Notes: generated by a model not told the origin, from the letters alone. Positions 25,010-35,106 are shown, counted from the stretch's first letter. The stretch is 64,000 nucleotides of DNA from Flavobacterium hydatis (GCF_000737695.1 NZ_JPRM01000042.1:1-64000), one strand, 5' to 3'. A program made the numbers and translations.

Positions 25010-28000
25010 ATGATAGAGATGTTTATCAAAAGAAAAATATTATCATTAATCATTTCGGTTATGATAGTTTTACTCGGAATATTGGCATTATTCCAGCTAC
25101 CAATAACACAATTTCCAGATATCGTTCCGCCATCGGTAACGGTAACTGCTAAATATACAGGTGCAAATGCCGAAGTTTCTGCCAATGCCGTAGCGCTACC
25201 TTTAGAACGAGCCATAAATGGTGTTCCGGGAATGACATATATGTCTACAGTTACATCAAACGATGGTTTAACACTGATTCAGGTATTTTTTGAAGTAGGA
25301 ACAGATCCCGATCTGGCTGCGGTAAACGTACAAAACAGGGTTACTACAATACTAGATGAACTTCCCGAAGAGGTTATACGAGCCGGTGTAACTACCGAAA
25401 AGGAAGTCAATAGTATGCTGATGTACTTAAACGTTACTAGTACAGATAAGATTCAGGACGAACAGTTTATCTTCAACTTTACGGATATAAATATTCTGCA
25501 GGAATTAAAACGTATTGATGGTGTCGGACGTGCAGAAATTATGGGTCAGAAAGAATATTCGATGCGAGTATGGCTTGATCCACAAAAGATGCTATCCTAT
25601 AATATTTCGGCAAACGAAGTTATAAATTCATTACAAAAGCAAAACATATCTGCAGCACCAGGAAAAGTTGGTGAAGGATCAGGACAATTGGATAGTCATG
25701 TGCAATATGTTATAAAATACGGAGGGAAATTCTATGAGCCTAAACAGTATGAAGAAATTCCGTTAAGAGCTAATTCTGATGGTACTATCTTAAAACTAAA
25801 AGATATCTCAAAAATAGAATTGGGATCGATGAGTTACGGAATGGTCTCTAAAACTGACGGAAAACCTTCGGCTTCGATTATGCTTAAGCAAAGACCGGGT
25901 TCTAATGCATCTGAGGTAATTGCCAGCGTAAAAGCAAAAATGGCAGAACTAAAAGGAAGTTCTTTTCCTCCGGGAATGAATTATAATATTGCTTACGATG
26001 TATCTCGTTTTCTTGATGCATCTATAGATGAAGTTTTGGTTACTCTTGTAGAAGCTTTCCTTCTTGTAGCCTTTGTAGTTTTTATATTCCTACAAGATTG
26101 GCGTTCTACACTTATACCAGTATTAGCAGTACCTGTAGCCCTAATTGGGTCATTTACTTTTATGTCGATGATGGGTTTCTCTATAAACCTTCTTACCCTT
26201 TTTGCACTAGTATTATCAATAGGAATTGTCGTCGATAATGCCATTGTCGTCGTCGAAGCCGTGCACGTTAAAATTACGGAGGAACACATGGATCCATTGC
26301 CTGCCACCATAAGCGCGATGAAAGAAATCACGGGAGCTATTATTGCGATTACTATTGTAATGGCTGCAGTATTTATACCAGTAGCATTCCTTAGTGGTCC
26401 AGTTGGAGTTTTCTATAGGCAATTCTCGCTTACAATGGCAATTAGTATTGTAATTTCGGGAGTAAATGCACTTACACTTACTCCTGCTCTATGTGCTATA
26501 ATGCTTAGAGCGCATGATCCTAACAAAGAGAAAACATCATTGTTAGACCGTTTCTTTTATAGATTCAATAAATGGTTTGATAAAATCACTTCAAAATATA
26601 TTAACGTACTTTCTAAACTTGCAGATCGTAGCACAATTACGATAGGACTTTTGGTTTTATTTTGCATCCTTACATGGGGAACATCAGCTCTTTTACCTTC
26701 AGGATTTATACCTTCGGAGGATCAGGGAATGGTATATGTGAGTGTAACTACACCACAAGGAGCAACTGTAGAACGTACAGATAAAGTACTAGATGAAGTA
26801 ACCCGTATTGCAAAAGGAATAGAAGGTGTAGATAACGTAACCACACTTGCGGGTTATAGTATCGTTACCGAAATTGCTGGTGCATCTTACGGTATGGGAA
26901 TGATTAACCTAAAAGATTGGAGTAATCGAGACATATCTGTAAACGACTTTATTGCAAAATTAACGGAAAAAACTAAAGGCATTTCGGATGCACAAATCGA
27001 AGTTTTTGCACCGCCTACAGTTCCAGGATTTGGTAATACAAGTGGTTTTGAAATGCGTTTACTTGATAAATCTGGAGGACCAATTAGTAATACCGATGAA
27101 GTTACTAAAAACTTCATCAAGGAATTAAACGCATCGCCCGAAATACAAAATTCATTTACGAGTTTTGATGCTACTTTCCCTCAATACATGATTCATATAG
27201 ATTATGATCTTGCAGCGAAAAAAGGAATTTCGGTAGATAATGCCATGTCTACTTTACAAACCATGTTAGGTTCATTTTATGCAACAAACTTTATTCGTTT
27301 TTCTCAAATGTATAAAGTAATGGTACAAGCAAGTCCACAATTCCGAAAAAATCCTGAAAGCATACTCGATATGTATCTTAAGAATGACGCGGGCGAAATG
27401 GTCCCGTTTTCTACATTCATAAAATTAGAGCGTGTTTATGGTCCAGAAGTACTTACACGATATAATATGTATATGTCGGCGATGATTAACGGAGAACCTG
27501 CTCCAGGTTTTAGCTCTGGAGAAGCCATTGCAGCTGTAGAGAAAATTGCAGCCGAAAAACTTCCGGGTAAGTTTGAACTGGAATGGTCTGGAATGACGCG
27601 AGAAGAAATTCTTTCAGGAAACCAAACGATATACATTTTTGCCCTGTGTTTATTGTTTGTTTACTTATTACTTGCGGCACAATATGAGAGCTTACTACTA
27701 CCCTTCCCAGTACTATTATCGCTTCCTGTAGGTGTTTTTGGTTCTTATCTAGCACTTCTTGCAGTGGGATTAGATAATAATATTTATGCCCAAGTAGCCT
27801 TGGTAATGCTTATAGGACTACTGGCCAAAAATGCCATCCTGATTGTAGAGTTTGCAATGGCTCAGAACAAAGTAGGACAAGGCATAACCGAAGCCGCTAT
27901 AGAAGGGGCCAGACTACGTTTTAGACCAATCTTAATGACTTCATTTGCCTTTATTGCTGGGCTTATCCCTTTATGTATTGCTTCTGGAGCAGGTGCAATT

Positions 28001-28123
28001 GGTAACCGTTCTATTGGTACTGCGGCAGCTGGAGGAATGTTTATCGGGACAGTTTTTGGTCTTTTAATCATTCCAGGTCTTTACATATTATTCGCAAAGC
28101 TTGAAAAAGGTTTGAAAAAATAA
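25010..28123 (+). CDS. RND efflux permease (AcrB/MexF, HAE1 family)
   Basis: This 1037-residue pump is the full normal length, with twelve membrane helices and two large periplasmic loops. It starts with MIEMFIKRKILSLIISVMIVLLGILALFQLPI, characteristic of HAE1 pumps. TM4 carries the paired acidic relay residues (LVLSIGIVVDNAIVVVE). It takes substrates from the periplasm or membrane and exports them by proton exchange. It follows the adaptor by 33 bp and precedes the outer-membrane channel by 9 bp. Confidence 0.95.
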   Translation: MIEMFIKRKILSLIISVMIVLLGILALFQLPITQFPDIVPPSVTVTAKYTGANAEVSANAVALPLERAINGVPGMTYMSTVTSNDGLTLIQVFFEVGTDPDLAAVNVQNRVTTILDELPEEVIRAGVTTEKEVNSMLMYLNVTSTDKIQDEQFIFNFTDINILQELKRIDGVGRAEIMGQKEYSMRVWLDPQKMLSYNISANEVINSLQKQNISAAPGKVGEGSGQLDSHVQYVIKYGGKFYEPKQYEEIPLRANSDGTILKLKDISKIELGSMSYGMVSKTDGKPSASIMLKQRPGSNASEVIASVKAKMAELKGSSFPPGMNYNIAYDVSRFLDASIDEVLVTLVEAFLLVAFVVFIFLQDWRSTLIPVLAVPVALIGSFTFMSMMGFSINLLTLFALVLSIGIVVDNAIVVVEAVHVKITEEHMDPLPATISAMKEITGAIIAITIVMAAVFIPVAFLSGPVGVFYRQFSLTMAISIVISGVNALTLTPALCAIMLRAHDPNKEKTSLLDRFFYRFNKWFDKITSKYINVLSKLADRSTITIGLLVLFCILTWGTSALLPSGFIPSEDQGMVYVSVTTPQGATVERTDKVLDEVTRIAKGIEGVDNVTTLAGYSIVTEIAGASYGMGMINLKDWSNRDISVNDFIAKLTEKTKGISDAQIEVFAPPTVPGFGNTSGFEMRLLDKSGGPISNTDEVTKNFIKELNASPEIQNSFTSFDATFPQYMIHIDYDLAAKKGISVDNAMSTLQTMLGSFYATNFIRFSQMYKVMVQASPQFRKNPESILDMYLKNDAGEMVPFSTFIKLERVYGPEVLTRYNMYMSAMINGEPAPGFSSGEAIAAVEKIAAEKLPGKFELEWSGMTREEILSGNQTIYIFALCLLFVYLLLAAQYESLLLPFPVLLSLPVGVFGSYLALLAVGLDNNIYAQVALVMLIGLLAKNAILIVEFAMAQNKVGQGITEAAIEGARLRFRPILMTSFAFIAGLIPLCIASGAGAIGNRSIGTAAAGGMFIGTVFGLLIIPGLYILFAKLEKGLKK

Positions 28124-28132
28124 ATTTAAATA

Positions 28133-29641
28133 ATGAAAAATTCACTTAATAAATTCTATAAAAATACAACTCCTTCGATAAATTTCGGAGAGAGAAAAGC
28201 AATGTATGCTTTACCAATTGTATTTACTATGCTATTATTTGCTTGTTCTGCCCCTAAAGTGGCAGAACAGCAAAAAGCTAAAACATTACCAGAGAACTTT
28301 GATGTTAATCGAAAAAAAACAACTGACAGCCTACAAGCTTTTATTCCTGTAAAAACAGAAACGTATTTTAAAGATCCAGAATTAGAAAAAATATTAGATA
28401 TCGTTATTGCTCAAAATCCAGATTATCTGGCTATGCAAGAAAGAATTCTGATAGCAAATTCTCATCTAAAAGTTGCTAAACTAGCTTTACTCCCATCATT
28501 TGATTTAGGAGCTGATATTTCGGGTACACGTTATGGTAAATACACAATGGATGGCGTAGGAAACTTTGATACTAATTTTTCTCAGAATATATCCGAAAAA
28601 CAAAGAATCAATACAGATCTTACTCCTAATTTGTTTTTAGGCGGAAGAGTATCTTGGGAAGCCGATATATGGGGAAAATTAAGTAATCGAAAAAAGGCTG
28701 CACGTCAGCGATTTTTTGCTTCACAAGAAGGAATGAGGTTATTGCAAACAAAACTTTTAAGTGATGTTGCTGAGTTATATTATAAACTGATAGCGCTAGA
28801 CAAACAAGCTATTATTTATAACAAAAACCTTAAAACACAACAACGTGCACTTGATATTGTTTCTGCGCAAAGATCTGTTGGTAAAGCAACTGAATTAGCT
28901 GTACAGCAATTTAATGCTCAAAACAATAATATTTTGGCTGAAGCCGAAGAATTAAACCTTAGTATCGATCAAACCGAAAAGGCCTTATTGACCCTGTTGG
29001 GAGAATATGGCGGTAAGATTACCAGAAGTACTGAGTTTTTATCAGGACATCTTGAAGTATTGAATCAAAAAATAAGTGTTGATTCAATCATACACAACCG
29101 ACCAGATGTATCACAAGCCTATTTTGAATTATTGGCATCCAAAGCCGATGCTAAATCTGCTCGTGCTGCATTCTTTCCGACAGTAAACTTGGGCGGATAT
29201 GCAGGATTTAACTCATTCTCATTCTCCACATTTTTTGATAGTGGCTCGTTTGCCTGGCAATTACTTGGAGGAATTACTGCTCCTGTATTTAATAAAGGTC
29301 AAATTAAGCATGAATATTTTACAGCCAATAAAAGACAGCAAATTAGTTTTCTAGAATATCAAAAATCTATAACTGTAGCCTACAATGAGTTGAGTGCATT
29401 ATTATATCGTACAAAAGCTTATGAAGATGTTCTAACCCATAAATCAAAAGAAATTGAACATCTAGAAATTGCAGTAAATGTTTCGAATGATTTGTATTTG
29501 AGCGGATATGCTAATTATCTTGAAATTATCAGTGCACAAAAAAACAGACTTCAGGCAGAACTTGATTTTGTGGATATGCAATTAAAGAATGTAAATTCTC
29601 AAATACTATTGTATAAAGCTTTAGGAGGAGGAATAAATTAA
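28133..29641 (+). CDS. Outer-membrane efflux channel (TolC/NodT family)
   Basis: This 502-residue outer-membrane factor has lipobox LLFACSAP and two OEP repeats of long helices plus barrel strands (e.g. RVSWEADIWGKLSNRKKAARQR, the family's most conserved stretch, and the parallel FAWQLLGGITAPVFNKGQ). It forms the exit duct of the RND complex. An alternative ATG at 28202 is preceded by GGAGAGAG and gives a shorter signal peptide; the tight 9-bp spacing favours 28133. Confidence 0.92.
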   Translation: MKNSLNKFYKNTTPSINFGERKAMYALPIVFTMLLFACSAPKVAEQQKAKTLPENFDVNRKKTTDSLQAFIPVKTETYFKDPELEKILDIVIAQNPDYLAMQERILIANSHLKVAKLALLPSFDLGADISGTRYGKYTMDGVGNFDTNFSQNISEKQRINTDLTPNLFLGGRVSWEADIWGKLSNRKKAARQRFFASQEGMRLLQTKLLSDVAELYYKLIALDKQAIIYNKNLKTQQRALDIVSAQRSVGKATELAVQQFNAQNNNILAEAEELNLSIDQTEKALLTLLGEYGGKITRSTEFLSGHLEVLNQKISVDSIIHNRPDVSQAYFELLASKADAKSARAAFFPTVNLGGYAGFNSFSFSTFFDSGSFAWQLLGGITAPVFNKGQIKHEYFTANKRQQISFLEYQKSITVAYNELSALLYRTKAYEDVLTHKSKEIEHLEIAVNVSNDLYLSGYANYLEIISAQKNRLQAELDFVDMQLKNVNSQILLYKALGGGIN

Positions 29642-29675
29642 TTCAATTGATTTATAAGTAAGCTTAATCATAATG

Positions 29676-29705
29676 AACCCGATCTTGTATCGGGTTTATT
29701 TTTTT
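29676..29705 (+). terminator. Terminator of the RND operon
   Basis: AACCCGAT pairs with ATCGGGTT across a five-base loop, followed by a run of Ts, 34 bp after the channel gene's stop. Confidence 0.85.
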
Positions 29706-29803
29706 AGACAAGTCCTAACTTATCTCTTTTTTATTATTTTTGATTGATTTAAAAAAACATCAAAAAGCCATTAAGGCTGGGAATATTCTCTAAAAATCTG
29801 AAA

Positions 29804-30589
29804 ATGAAACAGAAATATATACTTTTTATTTTTTTAACGGCGCTTTTAATTTCTTGTAAGGATACTGTAAAACAAGAAAATAACGCTATAAAACCTGACA
29901 GTATAAAACAAGAAGAAAAAAATACACCATCAGTAACTACAGATTCATCAACTGCTGTTTATTTTATAAAAACCAAAATGATACCCGCTACGGATGAACT
30001 TAAAAAACGCATCACGGAAAAAATTGAAAGCGTGGAAAGTGTTGATTTTACAGGTGATAAAATTCCTGATTATATCTGTAAAACTGCGGTAGATTCGTTA
30101 GGAATTGGAAATGAATACTGGATTTCATCTGAATATAAAACCATAAAAAAAGCAAAACATTATACAGATGGTTTTAATTATCGTTGGTTTATAAATTTAG
30201 ATGATGATCCTGAACCTGAAATATTTGAAACGAACGGTGACGAGGATGGTGCAGATTACACTATTAGGGATCAGGATTTAATAGCAGGAAAAGACAAAAT
30301 ATTGCTTTATATCAATCCGTTTATCATTGAAAATCAGAAAAAGTATTGGGGTTATTCTTGGGATGTAAAAAATATAATTGCCCGAAAAAACGGAACCAAT
30401 ATTGAACTGTTTTGCTCTTTAAACCATAAAGTAATCAGGGATGGGAATGAAGAAAATGACCCAAAATCTCAGAAAATAATGCCCGTAATCTTTTTTACAG
30501 GACATCACACACAAGAAAGCGGAAATCATTTTATAAAAAAGGAACAATGGTTGTCACTGAAAGAAATCATTAAACAAACCAAAAGATAA
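29804..30589 (+). CDS. Hypothetical lipoprotein
   Basis: This 261-residue protein has an SPII signal (FLTALLISCKD) and a Lys/Gln/Asp-rich linker, then a globular domain with an acidic stretch (NLDDDPEPEIFETNGDEDG) reminiscent of calcium-binding or FG-GAP-like loops (a VDFTGDKIPDYIC motif also fits). Attachment to the outer or inner membrane is expected. The function is unknown. Confidence 0.6.
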   Translation: MKQKYILFIFLTALLISCKDTVKQENNAIKPDSIKQEEKNTPSVTTDSSTAVYFIKTKMIPATDELKKRITEKIESVESVDFTGDKIPDYICKTAVDSLGIGNEYWISSEYKTIKKAKHYTDGFNYRWFINLDDDPEPEIFETNGDEDGADYTIRDQDLIAGKDKILLYINPFIIENQKKYWGYSWDVKNIIARKNGTNIELFCSLNHKVIRDGNEENDPKSQKIMPVIFFTGHHTQESGNHFIKKEQWLSLKEIIKQTKR

Positions 30590-30618
30590 AACCCTGTAAA
30601 ATAACATTTAATACCTGA

Positions 30619-31281
30619 TTATATAATTTTGGATTTATTGTGTTTCGGATCGTAAAGCATTGCCGTACACAAACAGTTTTTCCTGTCTTTACTCATTAAT
30701 ATTGGGCAATTAACGCAGGATTTACAGCTTTCCCAAAACAAATCATCAGTAGTTAATTCAGAATATGTGACGGGCTCAAAACCGAGTTCATGATTCATTT
30801 TCATTACCGTCAGTCCTGTGGTTAGACTAAATACGCTTGCGTCAGGATATTTTTGGCGACTCAGCCACAAGATTTTTCTTTTAATTCTTTTAGCAAGACC
30901 AGTATGTCTGAATTGTGGTGCTACTATTAATCCCGAATTAGAAACAAATTTACCATTATCCCAAGCAGAGATAAAAGAGAAACCAGCCCATGTTCCGTCG
31001 GATGCAAAAGCAATAATAGCCTCTCCCTTTTTCATTTTTTCCTCAAGCGATTCTGGAGATCGCCCAGAGATTCCTGTTCCTCGCGCTATGGCAGATGATA
31101 AGGTCGTTTCGCAAATTTCTTTTATCCAAAAAGCATGATTGGCATTTGCGACTTCAATTGTAAAATCTAGTAATTCCTCAGTTGGTTCAATACATAATAA
31201 TAAAGCAGTTTTATCTGGAAAAGGATCAGACAATAAAAAAGGTATGTCTGAAAAACTTATGGTACGTTGTCGGGTTTTCAT
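30619..31281 (-). CDS. GNAT N-acetyltransferase, arginine-operon type
   Basis: The GNAT core is at residues ~50-170 with the acetyl-CoA motif SNSGLIVAPQFRHTGLAKRIKRKI. The C-terminus is cysteine-rich (CKSCVNCPILMSKDRKNCLC). This C-terminal form is, as I recall, that of the GNAT found beside argG/argC in flavobacterial arginine operons, where it is thought to make N-acetylated glutamate or a related compound. Here it is alone with an N-terminal extension, so it may be a paralogue with another substrate. An ATG at 31350 would add 23 residues; the ATG at 31281 is preferred. Confidence 0.68.
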   Translation of the reverse strand: MKTRQRTISFSDIPFLLSDPFPDKTALLLCIEPTEELLDFTIEVANANHAFWIKEICETTLSSAIARGTGISGRSPESLEEKMKKGEAIIAFASDGTWAGFSFISAWDNGKFVSNSGLIVAPQFRHTGLAKRIKRKILWLSRQKYPDASVFSLTTGLTVMKMNHELGFEPVTYSELTTDDLFWESCKSCVNCPILMSKDRKNCLCTAMLYDPKHNKSKII

Positions 31282-31439
31282 ATTTACTTTAGTGTATTTG
31301 ATTTTATTAATAATCCTAATACAAAACGAAATATCCAAATTACATACCAATGTAGATTTATGGTTGTTGCATAAATGTTATATGCTGTTAATGCTTGGTT
31401 TACGCCAATAATATAATATTTGTCGACTAATTCTTTACC

Positions 31440-31471
31440 TATCATAATGATAAGATTGTATCATTATGATA
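31440..31471. repeat. Perfect 13-bp inverted repeat
   Basis: TATCATAATGATA and TATCATTATGATA are separated by six bases, in the gap between the GNAT and the E1 dehydrogenase genes. No T-tract follows closely; it could be an operator or a transcription-end hairpin. Confidence 0.45.
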
Positions 31472-31483
31472 TTGCTATAAACA

Positions 31484-31516
31484 AAAAATGATGAGATTAT
31501 AAGTCTCATCATTTTT
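31484..31516. terminator. Bidirectional terminator after the E1 gene
   Basis: AAAAATGATGAGA (31484-31496) pairs perfectly with TCTCATCATTTTT (31504-31516), with A and T runs on both sides. It ends the minus-strand E1 dehydrogenase transcript. Between it and the stop lies a run of the degenerate AACCTTAG/CTCAGAACC repeats. Confidence 0.75.
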
Positions 31517-31600
31517 ATATAATTTTCTGCAAGAAAACCTCTGAACCTTTGCCCCTTAGTTACTTAGTCCCTCAGAACCTTAGAAACTCAGAACCTCCTC

Positions 31601-33577
31601 CTAATAAGCTAACAAATCTAAAAGTTCTTTCTCAAATCGGCCTTTCGGCAAATATTGATCTTCTAGTGCTTTTGTAAACGGAATAGGGGAATCTAAACTC
31701 GCCACACGTTTTACAGGAGCATCTAGATAACGGAAACAATTTTCCATGATTAATGCTGAGATATCACTTGCAACACCACCAAAAAGAGAATCTTCCTGAT
31801 AAATTATTACACGTCCAGTTTTCTTAACCGATTCAAAAATTGCTTCAGTATCCAAAGGTTGTAACGTTCTTAAATCTAATAAATCAGCTGAAATTTCAGG
31901 ATTTTTAGCCAGCGTTTCTAAAGCCCAATGTACAGGAGCTCCAAAAGCTATAATAGTAACGGCTGTACCTTCTTTTAATAAAGCAGCTTTTCCTAACGGA
32001 ATAGTATAATAATCTGTTGGAACATCTTGGTAAACACTTCTATATAATTGTTTGTGCTCAAAGAACAAAACAGGATTCGGATCATTAATAGATTCATTTA
32101 ATAAACCTTTGGCATCATAAGGGAAAGCTGGGTAAACAACTTTTAAACCAGGAGTTTTTGTAAACCAAGCTTCATTGGTTTGCGAATGAAAAGGTCCTGC
32201 TTGAGTTCCGCCACCACAAGGCATACGAACCACAACATCGGCTTTTTCTAACCAACGGTAATGTGATTTTGCTAATAAATTTACAATTGGGTTAAATCCT
32301 GTAGAGACAAAATCGGCAAATTGCATTTCGACAATCGCTTTATACCCATTTATAGAAAGTCCCATTGCGGCAGAAACCACAGCGCTTTCGCAAATTGGCG
32401 TATTCCGAACGCGATCTTTTCCGAATAAATCTACAAACCCATCCGTAATTTTAAATGCACCACCATATTCGGCAATGTCTTGTCCCATAATAACCGAATT
32501 AGGATGTAATTGCATCGATTGCCTTAAACCCGAAGAAATAGCATCAATAAAACGCATACTTTGTTCTGCCGGATCTGGCGTAATATCTTTATAACTATAT
32601 GGAGCATAAACATCATTCAATTCTTCTTCATAAGAAGCCTCGATTTCAAACTCAACATTAGCAATAACTAAACTTTCTTCGATATCAGTTTTAATATCCG
32701 AATGTAATTTCTCATCGTATTCAGGCGTTAACACCCCTGTTTCAGTCAAATAAGTTTTATAATTATTTACAGGATCTTTTATAGCCCACATATCCATTAA
32801 GTCTTGCGGAACATATTTAGTACCACTCGCCTCTTCATGACCACGCATTCTAAATGTTTTAAATTCCAATAAAACAGGACGTGGATTCTCAATCATCGAA
32901 AGTTTTAATTCTGATAAAAGATTATAAACCTCCAAAATATTATTTCCATCTACAACATGGCTTTCTATACCATAACCAACACCTTTATCGGCAAGATTTT
33001 CACAACGATATTGTTCATTTGTAGGAGTCGAAAGTCCGTAACCATTATTCTCTATAATAAACATTACGGGTAATTCCCAGACTGCAGCAATATTTAGAGC
33101 TTCGTGGAAATCTCCTTCGCTTGTTGCACCTTCACCAGTAAAAACAGCGGTTACCTTATTATTCTTTTTTAATTTATTAGCTAGAGCGATTCCGTCGGCA
33201 ACACCTAATTGTGGTCCTAAATGCGAAATCATTCCAATAATCTTATATTGTTGTGTCCCGAAGTGGAAACTTCTATCTCTACCTTTAGTAAAACCATTGG
33301 CTTTTCCTTGCCATTGCGAAAAAAGACGATATAACGGAATATCTCTTCCTGTAAAAACACCTAAATTACGGTGCATTGGCAAAATGTATTCATCAGAATC
33401 TAAAGCGGCAGTAACTCCTACCGAAATTGCTTCTTGTCCTATTCCTGAAAACCATTTGGAAACTTTCCCTTGGCGGATTAAGATGAGCATCTTCTCCTCT
33501 ATCAATCGTGGTTTTAAAATTCTCTTGTATAAATCTAATAGTTGGTCGTTGGTCAGTTTTTTTCTGTCAAAAATCAT
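31601..33577 (-). CDS. Fused alpha/beta E1 of a branched-chain 2-oxoacid dehydrogenase
   Basis: This 658-residue fusion has an E1-alpha domain at residues ~1-320 and an E1-beta domain at ~335-658. The alpha half has the ThDP motif GEGATSEGDFHEALNIAAVW..NNGYG. The beta half starts with SMRFIDAISSGLRQSM and carries MGQDIAEYGGAFK and a C-terminal LYQEDSLFGG. It decarboxylates 2-oxoisovalerate-type acids for branched fatty acid or acyl-CoA supply, working with E2/E3 subunits encoded elsewhere. The fusion is common in Flavobacteriia. It is divergent from the oxygenase gene. Confidence 0.9.
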   Translation of the reverse strand: MIFDRKKLTNDQLLDLYKRILKPRLIEEKMLILIRQGKVSKWFSGIGQEAISVGVTAALDSDEYILPMHRNLGVFTGRDIPLYRLFSQWQGKANGFTKGRDRSFHFGTQQYKIIGMISHLGPQLGVADGIALANKLKKNNKVTAVFTGEGATSEGDFHEALNIAAVWELPVMFIIENNGYGLSTPTNEQYRCENLADKGVGYGIESHVVDGNNILEVYNLLSELKLSMIENPRPVLLEFKTFRMRGHEEASGTKYVPQDLMDMWAIKDPVNNYKTYLTETGVLTPEYDEKLHSDIKTDIEESLVIANVEFEIEASYEEELNDVYAPYSYKDITPDPAEQSMRFIDAISSGLRQSMQLHPNSVIMGQDIAEYGGAFKITDGFVDLFGKDRVRNTPICESAVVSAAMGLSINGYKAIVEMQFADFVSTGFNPIVNLLAKSHYRWLEKADVVVRMPCGGGTQAGPFHSQTNEAWFTKTPGLKVVYPAFPYDAKGLLNESINDPNPVLFFEHKQLYRSVYQDVPTDYYTIPLGKAALLKEGTAVTIIAFGAPVHWALETLAKNPEISADLLDLRTLQPLDTEAIFESVKKTGRVIIYQEDSLFGGVASDISALIMENCFRYLDAPVKRVASLDSPIPFTKALEDQYLPKGRFEKELLDLLAY

Positions 33578-33692
33578 TTTCTGGTTTATTATTTAGTCAA
33601 TGGATGTTGTAAAAATATAACAATTAAGCTATATTTTGTTATATAATTATTAATTATTAGCATTTGTTGAAATAAAAATAACAAATTAGTTT

Positions 33693-33700
33693 TACATTTG
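33693..33700 (+). promoter_or_regulatory. -7 promoter element of the 2OG oxygenase gene
   Basis: TACATTTG, a perfect TAnnTTTG match, 51 bp upstream of the ATG at 33751. Confidence 0.65.
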
Positions 33701-33750
33701 CTCAAGATATGGTTTTTAAACCAAACAAGTTATCAATAAATATGTAAAGT

Positions 33751-34701
33751 ATGCAAAACATTCCTAGTGTAGACTTACGTGATTTCCTTTCGGACAACCC
33801 GGAACGTAAACAAAAATTTGTAAATGAAATCGGAAATGCATTTGAAAACATTGGCTTCGTAGCCCTAAAAGGTCATTTTTTAGATGATCAGTTAGTTGAC
33901 GAACTTTATGGCGAAATTAGAAAATTTTTCGCATTGCCAATAGAATCTAAACATAATTATGAAATTCCAGGTATTGGAGGTCAGAGAGGTTATGTTTCTT
34001 TTGGTACAGAACACGCCAAAGGAAGAAAAGAGGGTGACTTGAAAGAATTCTGGCATTTTGGTCAGTATGTGAGTGAAGACTCAAAATACGCCTCAGAATA
34101 TCCAGAAAATGTTGAAGTAACAGAATTGCCTAAATTTAATGCAGTTGGTAAAGAAGCTTACCAGATGCTAGAAAAAACAGGAGTTTATGTTTTAAGAGCT
34201 TTAGCATTACACTTAGGATTAGATGAATTTTACTTTGACAAATATGCCAAAGACGGAAATTCTATCCTACGTCCTATTCACTACCCACCAATTACATCAG
34301 AACCTAAAGATGCAATTCGTGCTGCTGCTCACGGTGATATTAACCTTATTACCTTATTAATGGGAGCGCAAGGAAAAGGATTACAAGTTCAGAATCATGA
34401 CGGAGAATGGATTGATGCCATTGCCGAAGATGATCAACTAGTAATTAATGTTGGAGACATGCTTTCACGTCATACCAACAACAGACTAAAATCGACTATT
34501 CACCAAGTAGTTAATCCACCAAGAGAATTATGGGGAACATCTCGTTACTCAGTTCCATTTTTTATGCACCCAGTTAGCGATATGCGTTTGGATTGTTTAG
34601 AGAATTGTATTGATGCCGAGAATCCTAAAAAATTCGAGGATATTACAGCTGGAGAATATTTATACGAACGTTTGGTAGATTTGGGTTTAATCAAAAAATA
34701 A
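33751..34701 (+). CDS. Isopenicillin N synthase-like 2OG/Fe(II) oxygenase
   Basis: This 316-residue non-haem iron enzyme has the N-terminal DIOX_N region (VDLRDFL, ENIGFVALKGH) and the iron triad: H and D in AAAHGDINLITLL and H in MLSRHTNNRLKSTIHQV, with the 2-oxoglutarate Arg/Ser pair in RYSVPFF. It hydroxylates or oxidises an unidentified small substrate using O2. It is widely conserved in flavobacteria as a single gene and ends at its own terminator. Confidence 0.87.
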   Translation: MQNIPSVDLRDFLSDNPERKQKFVNEIGNAFENIGFVALKGHFLDDQLVDELYGEIRKFFALPIESKHNYEIPGIGGQRGYVSFGTEHAKGRKEGDLKEFWHFGQYVSEDSKYASEYPENVEVTELPKFNAVGKEAYQMLEKTGVYVLRALALHLGLDEFYFDKYAKDGNSILRPIHYPPITSEPKDAIRAAAHGDINLITLLMGAQGKGLQVQNHDGEWIDAIAEDDQLVINVGDMLSRHTNNRLKSTIHQVVNPPRELWGTSRYSVPFFMHPVSDMRLDCLENCIDAENPKKFEDITAGEYLYERLVDLGLIKK

Positions 34702-34723
34702 TCTTTAAATTTACCTAATAATA

Positions 34724-34756
34724 AAAAGACATTGAGTTTATACTTAATGTCTTTTT
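34724..34756 (+). terminator. Terminator after the oxygenase gene
   Basis: AAAAAGACATT (34724-34734) pairs with AATGTCTTTTT (34746-34756), T-rich on the 3' side, 22 bp past the stop. Confidence 0.75.
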
Positions 34757-34776
34757 AATTTTAAAATAAATTACAA

Positions 34777-35106
34777 ATGGACTTACAAGACCAACTAAAA
34801 AATCTTTTCCCAGATCACGAAGTATCTCCCGACGAAATTGTGGTTCCAGAAGATCATATTCTTTTTATCCAAAAAGAACCTATGATTTGCAAATACGAAA
34901 AACGAAAAGGGAAAGCTACAACCATAATCGAAGGTTACGAAGGAACCGATGAAGATTTTAAAATCCTAGCCAAAGAGATTAAAACCAAATTAAGCGTTGG
35001 TGGAACTTTTAAAGACGATTCTATTATTATACAAGGTGATTACCGGGATAAAATAATGGAAATACTAAAAGCAAAAGGATTTAAAGTAAAACGTGTAGGC
35101 GGCTAG
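34777..35106 (+). CDS. SUI1/eIF1-family translation initiation factor homologue
   Basis: This 109-residue protein has the SUI1 fold: a basic core (KYEKRKGKATTIIEGYEG), then EIKTKLSVGGTFKDDSIIIQGDYRDKI and the C-terminal KGFKVKRVGG. This is the eIF1/YciH motif set (VGG, GxxKDxxIxIQGD). It likely binds the small ribosomal subunit near the P site; its role in bacteria is not settled. It stands alone, followed by repeat-rich DNA. Confidence 0.9.
   Translation: MDLQDQLKNLFPDHEVSPDEIVVPEDHILFIQKEPMICKYEKRKGKATTIIEGYEGTDEDFKILAKEIKTKLSVGGTFKDDSIIIQGDYRDKIMEILKAKGFKVKRVGG

Noticed and set aside
25993..28071. Several minus-strand frames inside the RND pump gene
   Set aside because: The pump is full length and intact; these are antisense shadows.
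30818..31411. Two plus-strand frames opposite the GNAT gene
   Set aside because: They are antisense shadows of a clear protein-coding frame and show no domain.
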